Below, piece by piece: positions 1-8,285 of a stretch of 37,212 bases of DNA; position 1 is the first letter of the stretch; every line of letters starts with the position of its first letter. The position numbers were made by a program, and so were the translations under genes. Below the pieces are notes generated by a model that did no database searches, was not told where the DNA came from, and saw only the letters and a program-made list of their open reading frames with translations. Source of the stretch: Planctomycetaceae bacterium (GTDB lineage: Bacteria; Planctomycetota; SZUA-567); assembly GCA_021205245.1 (NCBI GenBank), contig JAJPXZ010000038.1:1-37212 (forward strand), given 5' to 3'.

Positions 1-51
1 CCCCAGGACTTCACCCAGGTGGGCGGCTTCTCCTACGGTGGCGAAGAGTAA
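1..51 (+). CDS. rpsB: C-terminal end of 30S ribosomal protein S2 (partial)
   Basis: Only the last 16 codons are present, ending PQDFTQVGGFSYGGEE and a TAA stop; the gene begins outside the window. The tail alone is not diagnostic. The assignment rests on position: it lies immediately upstream of tsf in the same direction, and rpsB-tsf is one of the most conserved bacterial gene pairs. S2 tails are variable and often acidic, which fits. Confidence 0.65.
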   Translation, partial: PQDFTQVGGFSYGGEE

Positions 52-76
52 AGAGCTCTCCGGGACAGGATATACC

Positions 77-105
77 GGGGGCGCCCTGCGGGCGCCCCCC
101 GTTTT
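77..105 (+). terminator. Strong intercistronic hairpin between rpsB and tsf
   Basis: A perfect 10-bp all-GC stem (GGGGGCGCCC / GGGCGCCCCC) with a TGC loop is followed by GTTTTGAT. The U-run is short, so this may be a partial terminator or attenuator that lowers tsf relative to rpsB rather than a full stop. tsf starts 43 bases after the hairpin tract. Confidence 0.7.
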
Positions 106-147
106 GATACCTAAAATAACCTTTGCATAGAGATTGGAGACTTCACC

Positions 148-1008
148 ATGGCAATCGACGCCAAGATGATCAAAGAACTACGCGAGAAGACCGGCATGGG
201 CATCACCCAGTGCAAAAAGGCGCTGGAGGAATGCAGCGGCAACATGGAAGAGGCCGAAATGAACCTGCGCAAGCAGGGCCTCGACAAGGCCGCCAAGAAA
301 GCCGACCGTCCCACCGGCCAGGGCGTGGTCGCCATCTCGCACCAGGGCGACAAGGCCGCCATGATCGAACTCGCCTGCGAGCAGGAACCGACCACCAACA
401 ACGAGCGCTTCATCGCCCTCGTCCAGCTCGGCCTCGAAACGGCCCTGAAGGAAAAGGTCAAATCCGCCGACGACCTCGTCAAGGCCTCGACCCCGGACGG
501 CACCTTCGCCGACTCCATCAAGGCGGTCATCGGCGTGGTCGGTGAAAACATTCAGTTGAAGAAGGCCGTCACCATGGACGCCCCCGCCGGCGGCCTGATC
601 GGCTACTACGCGCACTTCAACCGCAAGGCCGGCTCCATGGTCTCCATCAAGCTCGAGAGCGTCGACGCCGCCGACGCCACCGTCAAGACCGCCGCCAACG
701 ACATCGCCATGCACGCGGTCGCGGCGCGTCCCCTCGGCTGGAGGCGTGACGAAATCGACCCCACCCTCATCGCCAAGGAAAAAGAGGTGATGATGGAAGA
801 GGTCAAAACCAAGCCGGAAGCCATCCAGGAAAAGATCCTCGAGGGCAAGATGGCGAAGTTCTACGGCGAAAAGGTTCTGACCGAACAGATCTTCGTCAAG
901 GACCCGGACGGCAAGGCCACCGTGCAGTCGATGCTCGACGCCGTCGCCAAGGCGGCGGGCGGCAAGGCCGAAATCGTCGATTTCGCCCGCTTCGAGCTTG
1001 GCCTGTAA
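148..1008 (+). CDS. tsf: Translation elongation factor Ts
   Basis: EF-Ts is the cytoplasmic guanine nucleotide exchange factor that regenerates EF-Tu-GTP from EF-Tu-GDP. The 286-residue product has the usual bacterial length. It opens with a UBA-like domain (residues about 1-50) carrying the signature around MIKELREKTGMG and CKKALEE, followed by the two-lobed EF-Tu-binding core; the C-terminal region with MAKFYGEKVLTEQ is also typical. The ATG at 148 is preceded by a TTGGAGA ribosome-binding site. It sits behind the rpsB end and a hairpin and has its own terminator 25 bases after the stop. The family assignment is certain. Confidence 0.98.
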   Translation: MAIDAKMIKELREKTGMGITQCKKALEECSGNMEEAEMNLRKQGLDKAAKKADRPTGQGVVAISHQGDKAAMIELACEQEPTTNNERFIALVQLGLETALKEKVKSADDLVKASTPDGTFADSIKAVIGVVGENIQLKKAVTMDAPAGGLIGYYAHFNRKAGSMVSIKLESVDAADATVKTAANDIAMHAVAARPLGWRRDEIDPTLIAKEKEVMMEEVKTKPEAIQEKILEGKMAKFYGEKVLTEQIFVKDPDGKATVQSMLDAVAKAAGGKAEIVDFARFELGL

Positions 1009-1032
1009 TTTGGAGCGCATTAGCAACATCAG

Positions 1033-1068
1033 AAAGGCCGGATAACAGTATCCGGCCTTTATTTTTTT
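1033..1068 (+). terminator. Rho-independent terminator of tsf
   Basis: A perfect 12-bp stem (AAAGGCCGGATA / TATCCGGCCTTT) with an ACAG loop is followed by ATTTTTTT. It separates tsf from the ligase gene that starts 25 bases later. Confidence 0.93.
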
Positions 1069-1092
1069 GAATGACGTGAGGAGGAACCGCCC

Positions 1093-2370
1093 GTGGACCA
1101 GCGCATGTTCCAACCCGACCTCGAGGCAATGTCCCGCGACCAATTGAGCGCCCTGCAGCTCGACCGCCTGCAAAAATTGGCCGCCTATGTCTACGAGAAC
1201 AATACCGCGTACCGGGAACGCTTTCAGGCGGCGAATGTAGAACCGGCCGACATCCGCGACCTGTCGGATTTGTCCCGCCTACCGACCATGTCCAAAGAAG
1301 ACCTGCGCCTGTCCTACCCGACCGGCTTCCTCTGCGAGGACAAGGCGAACATCCGTGAAATGCACATGTCCTCCGGCTCCACCGGCACGCCTATCGCCAT
1401 GCTTTACAACCAGAGCGACCTCAACCAGTGGGCCGAATGCATGGCGCGCTGCTACGTGATGGCGGGCTGCCGCGAAGGCGACCCTATTCAGATTACCCCG
1501 TCCTTCGGCCTGTTCAATGGCGGCTTCGGCATGTACCACGGCGCGCGCATGGCTGGGCTTTTCATCATACCGACAGGTGCGGGCAACACCGCCAGGCAGG
1601 TAAAGCTGGCCCGCGACTTCAAGACGCGAATCATCACCGGTGTCGTTTCCTACGGCATCCGTATCCTTGAGCAAGTGCTCGCGGACGGCGGCGATCTGCC
1701 CGACATGACGATCGGCGTTTTTGGCGCCGAGACGTTTTCCGCCAGTATGCGCGAGACTTTGAAGAACGGCCTAAAGATTGAACCGTTCGACGTCTACGGC
1801 ATGACCGAGACGGGCGGCGTCGGCACCCTCGGGCAGGACTGCCCCGACCACTCCGGCCTCCATGTCTGGGAAGACCACTATATCGTCGAAATACTGGACC
1901 GCGATACCCTGGAGCCGGTGACGGACGGCCACGCGGCCGAACTGTACGTCACCTCCCTCACCCGCCAGGCCCTGCCGGTCGTCCGCTTCCGCACCGGCGA
2001 CATCACAAAGGTGCTTTCGCGCGAGACCTGCGCCTGCGGCCGCACCCACGTGCGCCTTGCATCCATCGCCGGCCGCGTCGACGATATGCTGATCATCAAG
2101 GGCATCAATTTCTTCCCGAGCCAGGTGGAACAGGCCCTGATGGAGATCCCCGGCGTGCTTCCGAACTACCAGATCATCATTGAGGATCACCACGGGGTAA
2201 AGGATGTGCGCATCAACGTAGAGACGGACGGCAGCGTCACCGGGTTTACGGTCGAAAAACACCTGAAGGAACGGCTTGGCTTTTCGCCGAAGGGCGACGT
2301 CTACCCGGCCGGCGGATTACCCCGGCAGGAAGGAAAAGCGAAGCGGGTGTTTTACGAGACCGATGAGTAA
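1093..2370 (+). CDS. paaK: Phenylacetate-CoA ligase (PaaK) family AMP-forming ligase
   Basis: Members activate phenylacetate or related aryl acids to the CoA thioester through an acyl-adenylate. At 425 residues it has the usual PaaK length. The ANL-superfamily P-loop SSGSTGTP is at about residues 93-100, the YGMTETGG adenylate-binding motif at about 235-242, and the RTGD motif and a CACGRTH segment near residues 300-320; the C-terminal domain carries the KGINFFPSQVE hinge segment. The GTG start at 1093 is chosen because AGGAGG lies 8 bases upstream; the in-frame ATG at 1105 is too far from it. In anaerobes such genes often accompany indolepyruvate:ferredoxin oxidoreductase, but no iorAB is in view, so the substrate is not settled. 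Confidence 0.88.
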   Translation: MDQRMFQPDLEAMSRDQLSALQLDRLQKLAAYVYENNTAYRERFQAANVEPADIRDLSDLSRLPTMSKEDLRLSYPTGFLCEDKANIREMHMSSGSTGTPIAMLYNQSDLNQWAECMARCYVMAGCREGDPIQITPSFGLFNGGFGMYHGARMAGLFIIPTGAGNTARQVKLARDFKTRIITGVVSYGIRILEQVLADGGDLPDMTIGVFGAETFSASMRETLKNGLKIEPFDVYGMTETGGVGTLGQDCPDHSGLHVWEDHYIVEILDRDTLEPVTDGHAAELYVTSLTRQALPVVRFRTGDITKVLSRETCACGRTHVRLASIAGRVDDMLIIKGINFFPSQVEQALMEIPGVLPNYQIIIEDHHGVKDVRINVETDGSVTGFTVEKHLKERLGFSPKGDVYPAGGLPRQEGKAKRVFYETDE

Positions 2371-2396
2371 TACGTATCGCGTCATAGCATGTAAAG

Positions 2397-2428
2397 CGGG
2401 GTCCGCACGCGCGGACCCCGTTCTTTTA
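2397..2428 (+). terminator. Rho-independent terminator of the CoA ligase gene
   Basis: A perfect 10-bp stem (CGGGGTCCGC / GCGGACCCCG) with an ACGC loop is followed by TTCTTTTA. It lies between the ends of two converging genes; the reverse strand has only a weak U-run, so it mainly serves the forward gene. Confidence 0.85.
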
Positions 2429-2432
2429 TTGG

Positions 2433-3509
2433 CTACCTCTTCCACGATTTCGGGTCGAGGAGCATCGACCAGAAGCGGTCCTGATCGATGTCCAGGACGA
2501 TTCGGGCGGGGCGGCTGCCGGCTGGGCCATGGCTGGGATAGGCGAGCGACTGGCCGTAGGACAGGCCGAACGAGTCGTTGATATCGATACGGTGGGTTAT
2601 CTCGTCCGTAATGAGTGACTCGTCAATCAGCATCGCCGCCACCAGGACGTCCCAGATAAAGAAGGTGTGGTCGGGGTCGCCGAGGAAATTGCCGCCCAGG
2701 AAGGTGGTGCGGAGGAGGTCGGCATACGGCTTTTCGACAACCTCCAGCAGTGTATGGAAATCTTCCGCTTTGAAGGTGAGCTTTTCGCACACGTCGAGAC
2801 CGAAGACGATCTGTTCGGGAATATCGGCCCGGACGGCAATCCTCGCCGCCTCGGGGTCGAACCACCAGTTGAACTCGGCAGCCGGGGTGACATTGCCTGG
2901 TTTGAAAAACGATCCGCCCATATAGACGATGCGCTTGATAAGGGGTGCGATGTCCGGCGCTTGCCGCAGGGCGAGGGCGAGGTTGGTGCACGGGCCGACA
3001 GCGGCGATGGTGACCTGGTGCGGATTGGCGCGGACGGCGTCGATTATGAACTCGACCGCGTGGCGCTTTTCCGGCTGGCTGGACGGTTCCTGGCCATAGC
3101 GGCTTTGGTAAACAGCGCGCCAACTCTCCGGTTCCTCGCTGCCGAAACAGCCGACCCAACCGTCGTGTCCCATGCCGCAGAGCGCGCGTTCGGCATCCAG
3201 CATTTCCTGACGGCCTGGCCGCAGCGGGCGGAGCGCGCCTTCGAACACCGGCACCGGCCTGCCCTGCACCTCCAACTGCCGCAGCGCATAGGCGACCCCC
3301 TCCTGCGCCCAGGTGTTGCCGGCGACGGTGGTGACGCCAATCAGGTCGATGGCGGGTGAATTGGCGAGAAGGAGCATTGCCACGCCGTCGTCAAAGCCTT
3401 CCACCATGTCGGTATCGAGAATAACTTTTTCCCGGGACGGCTCGCTCGCGAATGCGGCCGCACCCACCAGCATGGCGGCGCAAAGAATCGGTATTGCCAT
3501 AGTCATCAT
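2433..3509 (-). CDS. Exported nucleoside hydrolase (inosine/uridine-preferring type)
   Basis: The family hydrolyses the N-glycosidic bond of ribonucleosides using a Ca-bound aspartate cluster. The 358-residue product starts with a Sec signal peptide (about residues 1-21, ending AAAFA), so it should act outside the cytoplasm. The N-terminal motif reads DTDMVEGFDDG (residues 32-42) instead of the usual DTDxGxDDA, a two-residue longer loop that keeps the aspartates. The segments GPCTNLALAL and MGGSFFKPGN...AEFNWWFDPEAA match the family active site. The ATG at 3509 is chosen because AGGAGG lies 6 bases upstream; longer in-frame versions would bury the signal peptide. A periplasmic nucleosidase suggests salvage of external nucleosides, and its ribose product could in principle feed the ribose-type transporter at 24330-28220; that link is speculative. 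Confidence 0.88.
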   Translation of the reverse strand: MMTMAIPILCAAMLVGAAAFASEPSREKVILDTDMVEGFDDGVAMLLLANSPAIDLIGVTTVAGNTWAQEGVAYALRQLEVQGRPVPVFEGALRPLRPGRQEMLDAERALCGMGHDGWVGCFGSEEPESWRAVYQSRYGQEPSSQPEKRHAVEFIIDAVRANPHQVTIAAVGPCTNLALALRQAPDIAPLIKRIVYMGGSFFKPGNVTPAAEFNWWFDPEAARIAVRADIPEQIVFGLDVCEKLTFKAEDFHTLLEVVEKPYADLLRTTFLGGNFLGDPDHTFFIWDVLVAAMLIDESLITDEITHRIDINDSFGLSYGQSLAYPSHGPAGSRPARIVLDIDQDRFWSMLLDPKSWKR

Positions 3510-3531
3510 GAGAATCCTCCTGTTCCATGGT

Positions 3532-3560
3532 ATGCTACCGCACTTGCCGCCATGCCGCAA
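3532..3560 (-). promoter_or_regulatory. Possible σ70 promoter of the nucleoside hydrolase gene
   Basis: On the reverse strand TTGCGG, 17 bases, TAGCAT. The hexamers match the consensus at 3/6 and 4/6 positions with ideal spacing, placed just upstream of the ribosome-binding site. A weak prediction. Confidence 0.3.
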
Positions 3561-3564
3561 GGGA

Positions 3565-3583
3565 GGTTCCCCCTTTCGGAACC
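3565..3583. repeat. Inverted repeat between divergent genes, candidate operator
   Basis: GGTTCC-CCCTTTC-GGAACC is a perfect 6-bp inverted repeat with a 7-base spacer. It lies in the 113-bp gap between the divergently read nucleoside hydrolase and nitroreductase genes, just upstream of the possible hydrolase promoter. A regulator could bind here, but no regulator gene is adjacent. Confidence 0.4.
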
Positions 3584-3622
3584 GGCGCGAAATGGATATG
3601 CTGGAGGGTGAAAGGAGCAATC

Positions 3623-4192
3623 ATGAACGACGTCATTACCGCCATCCTGGAACGCCGCAGCATCCGGAAATACAAGCCGGACCAGATTTCCGACAACGAT
3701 CGCGACCTGATCGTCAAGGCCGGTCTGTACGCGGCCTCGGCCAAGAACACCCAACCCTGGCACATCACAGTTGTGCAGAACGACGACATGATCAAGGAAA
3801 TCACCAAGCAGACCAAGGCCGCAATCATCAGGGCCAATGTCGAGCGATACCTCGCCATGGCCAACAACGAGAAGTACGCCGTCAACTACGGCGCTGCGCC
3901 GACCTTTATGATCGTCGGGACGGACCCGCGGGTCACAGGCTGTCCGGTCGAGGACGGCAGCCTGGTGCTTGGCAACATGATGCTGGCGGCCCATTCCCTC
4001 GGCATCGGTTCCTGCTGGATCAACCAACTGACGGCAGTGGGAGATGAACCGGAGTTCCGCGCCTTCCTGACAAACCGGCTGGCTTTTCCCGCCGCAATGA
4101 AGATTGTCGGCTCCTGCGCCTTCGGCTATAGCGCGGTCGAGCATCCGAAAGCGCCGCCACGCAAGGAGGGGACGGTCAACATCGTCCAATAA
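3623..4192 (+). CDS. Nitroreductase-family flavoprotein
   Basis: This is an FMN-dependent NAD(P)H oxidoreductase of the small single-domain nitroreductase group; the physiological substrate cannot be read from sequence. The 189-residue product has the FMN phosphate-binding RRSIRKY motif at residues 11-17, the SAKNTQPWH segment at about 39-47 and the LGIGSCWI stretch toward the C terminus that packs on the flavin. The ATG at 3623 follows AAGGAG by 6 bases. A methyltransferase gene begins 12 bases after its stop, so the two are probably co-transcribed, although no functional link is obvious. Confidence 0.9.
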   Translation: MNDVITAILERRSIRKYKPDQISDNDRDLIVKAGLYAASAKNTQPWHITVVQNDDMIKEITKQTKAAIIRANVERYLAMANNEKYAVNYGAAPTFMIVGTDPRVTGCPVEDGSLVLGNMMLAAHSLGIGSCWINQLTAVGDEPEFRAFLTNRLAFPAAMKIVGSCAFGYSAVEHPKAPPRKEGTVNIVQ

Positions 4193-4204
4193 GACTGGGA
4201 ACCC

Positions 4205-4936
4205 ATGAAAGAGAACAAATACGATGACCCGGATTTTTTCCGGCGTTATAGCGAAATGCCGCGTTCCAAGCAGGGACTGGAGGCAGCGGGCGAGTGGCCC
4301 GCCCTGGAAAAGCTTCTTCCCGCCATGCAAGGGTTGCGCGTCCTCGATCTCGGTTGCGGCTATGGCTGGCACTGCCGCTACGCCGCCGACCATGGCGCTG
4401 CCGAGGTGGTTGGCGTCGACCTTTCCGAAAAGATGCTGGAACGCGCCAGGGCCGATACGCCCCAGCCGCAGGTGCGGTACGTCCGTTCCGCCATCGAAGA
4501 CATCGATTTTCCCGCCGATTCATTTGATCTGGTACTGAGTTCGCTCGCTTTCCATTACGTCGTGTTATTCGACCAGGCTGTCGAAAAGGTGGCGTCGTGC
4601 TTGCGCAGAGGCGGGAAATTCATCTTCTCCATCGAGCACCCGATCTTTACCGCACAAGGGACGCAGGACTGGTACCGGGGACCGGATGGGGAAATCCTTC
4701 ACTGGCCGGTGGACAACTATTTCCGCGAAGGCGAGCGGTCGTCCGTCTTCCTGGGCGCGACCGTGACCAAACACCATAAGACGGTGACGAGCATCGTCAA
4801 TACGGTTTTGGACCATGGCTTCCGCCTCGACCGCCTGGTGGAGCCGACGCCGCCGGAACGGCTTGCCGACCACCCCGATATGGTTAATGAATTCCGCCGC
4901 CCGATGATGCTGATCGTTGCCGCCACCAAGGGGTAA
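4205..4936 (+). CDS. Class I SAM-dependent methyltransferase
   Basis: A Rossmann-fold methyltransferase of the Methyltransf_11 type, 243 residues. Motif I (VLDLGCGYGWH) is at residues 46-56 and the acidic residue ending strand β2, which binds the SAM ribose, is D72 in GVDLS. Motif IV is seen as SFDLVLSSLAFHY. The C-terminal half (HPIFTAQGTQDWY and following) is shared by many small-molecule methyltransferases of unknown substrate. The ATG at 4205 has a modest GGGAA site; it is 12 bases downstream of the nitroreductase gene and probably translated from the same mRNA. The substrate is unknown. Confidence 0.88.
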   Translation: MKENKYDDPDFFRRYSEMPRSKQGLEAAGEWPALEKLLPAMQGLRVLDLGCGYGWHCRYAADHGAAEVVGVDLSEKMLERARADTPQPQVRYVRSAIEDIDFPADSFDLVLSSLAFHYVVLFDQAVEKVASCLRRGGKFIFSIEHPIFTAQGTQDWYRGPDGEILHWPVDNYFREGERSSVFLGATVTKHHKTVTSIVNTVLDHGFRLDRLVEPTPPERLADHPDMVNEFRRPMMLIVAATKG

Positions 4937-5018
4937 TTTTGTGCGGGAGATGGGGAATATCCCGATAGTAGACATGTGGCGGCCGGTGTGCCGGCCATTC
5001 CCCACAGGAGCCAGTTCG

Positions 5019-6305
5019 ATGACGCACCGTTTTGCCGGAGGCGCAGCCCTGCTGCTTGCCCTCCTCCTTTTTCCAGTCGCCATGGCTGGGCAACCGCCGC
5101 GTGACCACTTGGCGGACCAGCGCTTGGAAGCGCTCAACTCCGCCATCGACCAGTTGCAGGCGCCGATACGGGACATGCGCCCGGAAGACCGGTCGTACCG
5201 GGGCGCGCGCCTGAACGAAGCGTTTGTCGCCCTCACCGGCGAAGCGGTCAACCCGCTTTTCGGCGTGACCGCCCTTGGGATGTACAACTACTTCCGCACC
5301 CCGGATGCGCTGCGTGAAAGCCTGCCGATTTACGACCAGCCGATTATCTGGGTGCCGTTGTTGTGCATCATCGCCCTGATGCTGCTGAACAGCACCCTCG
5401 GCGAAGCGGTACCGTTTTTGAAAATCCCCCTGAACGCCCTCGGCGATATCGTCAATAAGGCGGGCGCGGTGGCGGTGTTGCCGCTGGTCATCAAAATGTT
5501 TGCGGACGCGGTTGCGCCGATGGCGGCGGAACACTTCGCGTCGCTCTCGTCCACCGTTTTTCCTGTCGCGCATGCGGGGGATGGCGTATTGTCGACGGCG
5601 TGGCTGACGCTTGGCTGGCTGGCCGGGGCGCTGGTGGGTTTTGTCGTCTACGCCGCCGTGTGGTTGACCTTCAACGTCGTTGACGTGCTTATCCTGATCT
5701 GCCCGTTCCCTGGCGTCGACGCTCTTTTGAAAAGCTTCCGCCTCGGCGTCATCGGCGTGTTGGCGGGCGTCAACCAACTCTCCACCCCAGTGGCGATGAT
5801 TATCGCCGTCTTCATCGTGGCAGTATCCTTACTGCTGGCGGGGTGGTCGTTCCGGCTGTCGGTTTTCGGGCTGATCTTCTCGACCGATATCCTCTTCTTC
5901 CGCCAGCGGGATGTGACCTCGGGCGATGTCGGCGCGTTTAGTTGCGCCGGGTTGGCGACGCGGGGCGTGCCGGTGCGGTCGTGGGGACGATTTGAACAGG
6001 ATGGCGATGGGAAGCTTTCCTTCTCCTACCGCCCTTGGCTGGTGTTGAACCGACGCCGGATTGAATTGGACGGCGAGTCGAAGGATTACGCCGCCGGGCT
6101 GGGACTGCTGAACCCGTTTGTCGTCCGGGACGGTAATCCCGACCTGCCCTGGCTGCGCCTGCCGCCTCGGTACCGGGGTCAGGAACCAGCTATGGCCAAG
6201 CGATTTTGTCTCCGGCGAGTGGTGGCGTGCGGCGTTTCGGGCGCGCTTCGTTCGTGGCTGGCCGACGTGTTCGGCAGCGCCAAGCGGGCGATTGAACCAT
6301 CGTAA
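5019..6305 (+). CDS. Exported/membrane protein of unknown function
   Basis: I do not recognise this 428-residue protein. It begins with a clear signal peptide (about residues 1-24, ending VAMAG), followed by a hydrophilic stretch to about residue 105 and then at least four hydrophobic segments (about 107-126, 147-163, 195-228 and 257-277). After residue 290 it is hydrophilic and basic, including DVTSGDVGAF and LPPRYRGQEP, probably a soluble C-terminal domain. The ATG at 5019 is chosen because AGGAG lies 8 bases upstream and because it places the signal peptide at the N terminus; an open extension to 4917 would overlap the methyltransferase gene. A terminator follows, so it is probably monocistronic. 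Confidence 0.8.
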   Translation: MTHRFAGGAALLLALLLFPVAMAGQPPRDHLADQRLEALNSAIDQLQAPIRDMRPEDRSYRGARLNEAFVALTGEAVNPLFGVTALGMYNYFRTPDALRESLPIYDQPIIWVPLLCIIALMLLNSTLGEAVPFLKIPLNALGDIVNKAGAVAVLPLVIKMFADAVAPMAAEHFASLSSTVFPVAHAGDGVLSTAWLTLGWLAGALVGFVVYAAVWLTFNVVDVLILICPFPGVDALLKSFRLGVIGVLAGVNQLSTPVAMIIAVFIVAVSLLLAGWSFRLSVFGLIFSTDILFFRQRDVTSGDVGAFSCAGLATRGVPVRSWGRFEQDGDGKLSFSYRPWLVLNRRRIELDGESKDYAAGLGLLNPFVVRDGNPDLPWLRLPPRYRGQEPAMAKRFCLRRVVACGVSGALRSWLADVFGSAKRAIEPS

Positions 6306-6334
6306 AAAATGAGTAAACCACGCAAATTATCGAG

Positions 6335-6363
6335 GCCGCCATCTGGGTGATGGCGGCTTTTTT
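6335..6363 (+). terminator. Rho-independent terminator after the unknown membrane protein gene
   Basis: A perfect 9-bp stem (GCCGCCATC / GATGGCGGC) with a TGGGT loop is followed by six Ts. It sits between converging genes. Confidence 0.9.
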
Positions 6364-6814
6364 ATTCGCCCATGACCTGGTAGACGACATCGCGAACGCG
6401 GTCGCGGGTATCGCACTCCACCAGCGTGAGGTTTTGCCACGGCCCCAGGGTCAACTCGCCGTCCACAAACGGCACGGTTATGAACGGCGACAACAATGCC
6501 GCCTTGATGTGGCTTGAGCCGTTGTCGTCGTGCCAGGTGTCGTGGTGTTTGTAATGGATAACCCTGCCGGTCTCGTCCTGGTAGGGTGAGAACACGTCCA
6601 TCGCCGCCTTCAGATCGTGGGTGACGACGCCAGGCTCGTATTCGAGGGTGGTGAGGCCGGCGACGCCGCCTGTGGTGAAACCGGTAACGATACCACTCGT
6701 CATCCCGCATTCGCGGCAGGCGTCGGCGACTGCCGCACGGAAATCCGCCGTGATGTCAATCATGCCCATATGCGCCTTGGTTTGGTAGGTCTTTGATTCC
6801 GTGTACACGGCCAT
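6362..6814 (-). CDS. yjbQ: YjbQ / UPF0047 family protein
   Basis: YjbQ-family proteins are small trimeric enzymes for which thiamine-phosphate-synthase-like activity has been reported; the in vivo role is unclear. The 150-residue product matches the family length and carries its hallmarks: GFTTGGVAGLTTLEYE (residues 45-60), a histidine-rich segment around HYKHHDTWHDD (87-97), SSHIKAALL (100-108) and LTLGPWQNLTLVECD (121-135). The ATG at 6814 is preceded by AAAGGGA. It lies 19 bases downstream of trkH in the same direction, so it may be the last gene of a trkA-trkH-yjbQ transcript, with no functional tie apparent. Confidence 0.9.
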   Translation of the reverse strand: MAVYTESKTYQTKAHMGMIDITADFRAAVADACRECGMTSGIVTGFTTGGVAGLTTLEYEPGVVTHDLKAAMDVFSPYQDETGRVIHYKHHDTWHDDNGSSHIKAALLSPFITVPFVDGELTLGPWQNLTLVECDTRDRVRDVVYQVMGE

Positions 6815-6833
6815 GGGGATCCCTTTCGCCTGC

Positions 6834-8282
6834 CTACCGCCGCCAGAACTCGGGGAAGCACAGCACCAGCAGGGTGAACAGCTCGAGCCGTCCCAGCAGC
6901 ATGTCGAGGGAGAGCACCCATTTCGCCAAGGGAGCGAGATGGGCGAAATTCTCCGCCGGGCCAATCGAACCAAAGCCGGGACCGACGTTGGACAGGCAGG
7001 TCAGCGCGGCCGAAGCGGAGGTGGCGAGATCGGCTCCGGTGGCGGCGACGAGGATGGTCGAGGTCGCCCAGATGAGGACATACAGGGTGACGAAGCTGAC
7101 GCAACCGTTGATGACGCTGGCCGGGAGGGTGGCGCGGTTGAACTTGATCAGCCGTACCGCCCGGGGATGGACAAGGTAGAATATCTCATGATAGAGGTGC
7201 TTGGCCAAGACCAGGACGCGCATGCACTTCAATCCCCCCGCCGTCGACCCGGCCGAGCCGCCCATAATCATGAGGAGCAGTAACAGGCCCTGCGCCAGAG
7301 GCGGCCAGACTTCGAAATCGGCGGTGGCAAAGCCGGTGGTGGTGAGGATTGAAACCACCTGGAACAGCGATGCCCGGACCGCTTCCTCCACCGTCGGGTA
7401 CGACGGCATAACCGTTATGCACACCATTGCGGCGACCGTCACGGTGACGACGAGGTAAAATCGGAATTCTTCGTCACGGATGGCGAGTCGGCCAAGCCCT
7501 CGCAGCACGTTGAAATGGAGGACGAAATTGACGCCGGCCAGGAACATGAAGACGATGCATACCCATTGAGTGTAAGGGCTGAATGCGCCAAGAGAGGCGT
7601 TGCGGGTGGAAAAGCCGCCGGTGGCGACGCTGCCGAAGGTGTGAGCGAGCGCCTCGAAAAAACTCATTTCGCCGAATGAGAGAAAACATACCTGCGCCAC
7701 CGTCATGAGAATATAGACCTGCCAGAGGATCTTGGCCGTGTCCTTGAGGCGCGGCGTCAGCTTGTCCGGGGTCGGACCTGGCACTTCCGCCTTGTACAAT
7801 TGCATCCCGCCCACGCCGAGATAGGGTAGGATTGCCAGAGATAGGACGATAATCCCCATGCCGCCCAGCCAGTGGGTCATGCTGCGCCATAGGAGAATCC
7901 CGGGCGCGACCGCCTCGATATTGACCATGACCGACGACCCGGTTGTGGAGAAACCGGAAAACGACTCGAACGCCGCGTCGGCGAAAGTGGGGAAAACTCC
8001 GGCGAATTCGTACGGCAGTGCGCCAAGGAGACACGCAGCCGCCCACCCCACCGCCACCGTCGCCGCGCCTTCCCGCTGGTTCAGGGAGGTCGCGCGCTGA
8101 AATTCGCTCCGAAACAACCAGAGCAGCACCCCCCCGACACCGGCGGTAATAAGAAGCGATGTGATCAACGGCATCAGCCCGGAGTCGCCGTAGTAGAGCG
8201 AAAAGGCGATGGGAAGGAGCATACTCCCGCCTGTCGCCAGCATCAGCCCGCCCAAGATATGGAGAATCGCTTTTATGCGCAT
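6834..8282 (-). CDS. trkH: TrkH-family potassium uptake channel subunit
   Basis: Membrane-embedded K+ translocating subunit of the Trk/Ktr system. The 482-residue product has the expected length and many hydrophobic helices. The four selectivity-filter half-repeats are visible: FSTTGSS at about residues 111-117, SVATGGFST, TTTGFAT and SNVGPGFGS. Its start lies 3 bases after the trkA stop, and the two are clearly one operon: TrkA gates TrkH through nucleotide binding. Confidence 0.95.
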   Translation of the reverse strand: MRIKAILHILGGLMLATGGSMLLPIAFSLYYGDSGLMPLITSLLITAGVGGVLLWLFRSEFQRATSLNQREGAATVAVGWAAACLLGALPYEFAGVFPTFADAAFESFSGFSTTGSSVMVNIEAVAPGILLWRSMTHWLGGMGIIVLSLAILPYLGVGGMQLYKAEVPGPTPDKLTPRLKDTAKILWQVYILMTVAQVCFLSFGEMSFFEALAHTFGSVATGGFSTRNASLGAFSPYTQWVCIVFMFLAGVNFVLHFNVLRGLGRLAIRDEEFRFYLVVTVTVAAMVCITVMPSYPTVEEAVRASLFQVVSILTTTGFATADFEVWPPLAQGLLLLLMIMGGSAGSTAGGLKCMRVLVLAKHLYHEIFYLVHPRAVRLIKFNRATLPASVINGCVSFVTLYVLIWATSTILVAATGADLATSASAALTCLSNVGPGFGSIGPAENFAHLAPLAKWVLSLDMLLGRLELFTLLVLCFPEFWRR

Positions 8283-8285
8283 GGT

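Noticed and set aside
4981-4996. GGCCGG-TGTG-CCGGCC hairpin before the unknown membrane protein gene
   Set aside because: No T-run on either strand, so not a terminator; a 6-bp GC palindrome is common in this GC-rich DNA.
6118-6312. Frameshift near the 3' end of the unknown membrane protein gene
   Set aside because: A second frame is open there, but the main frame continues with plausible sequence (LPPRYRGQEP) to a stop just before a terminator.
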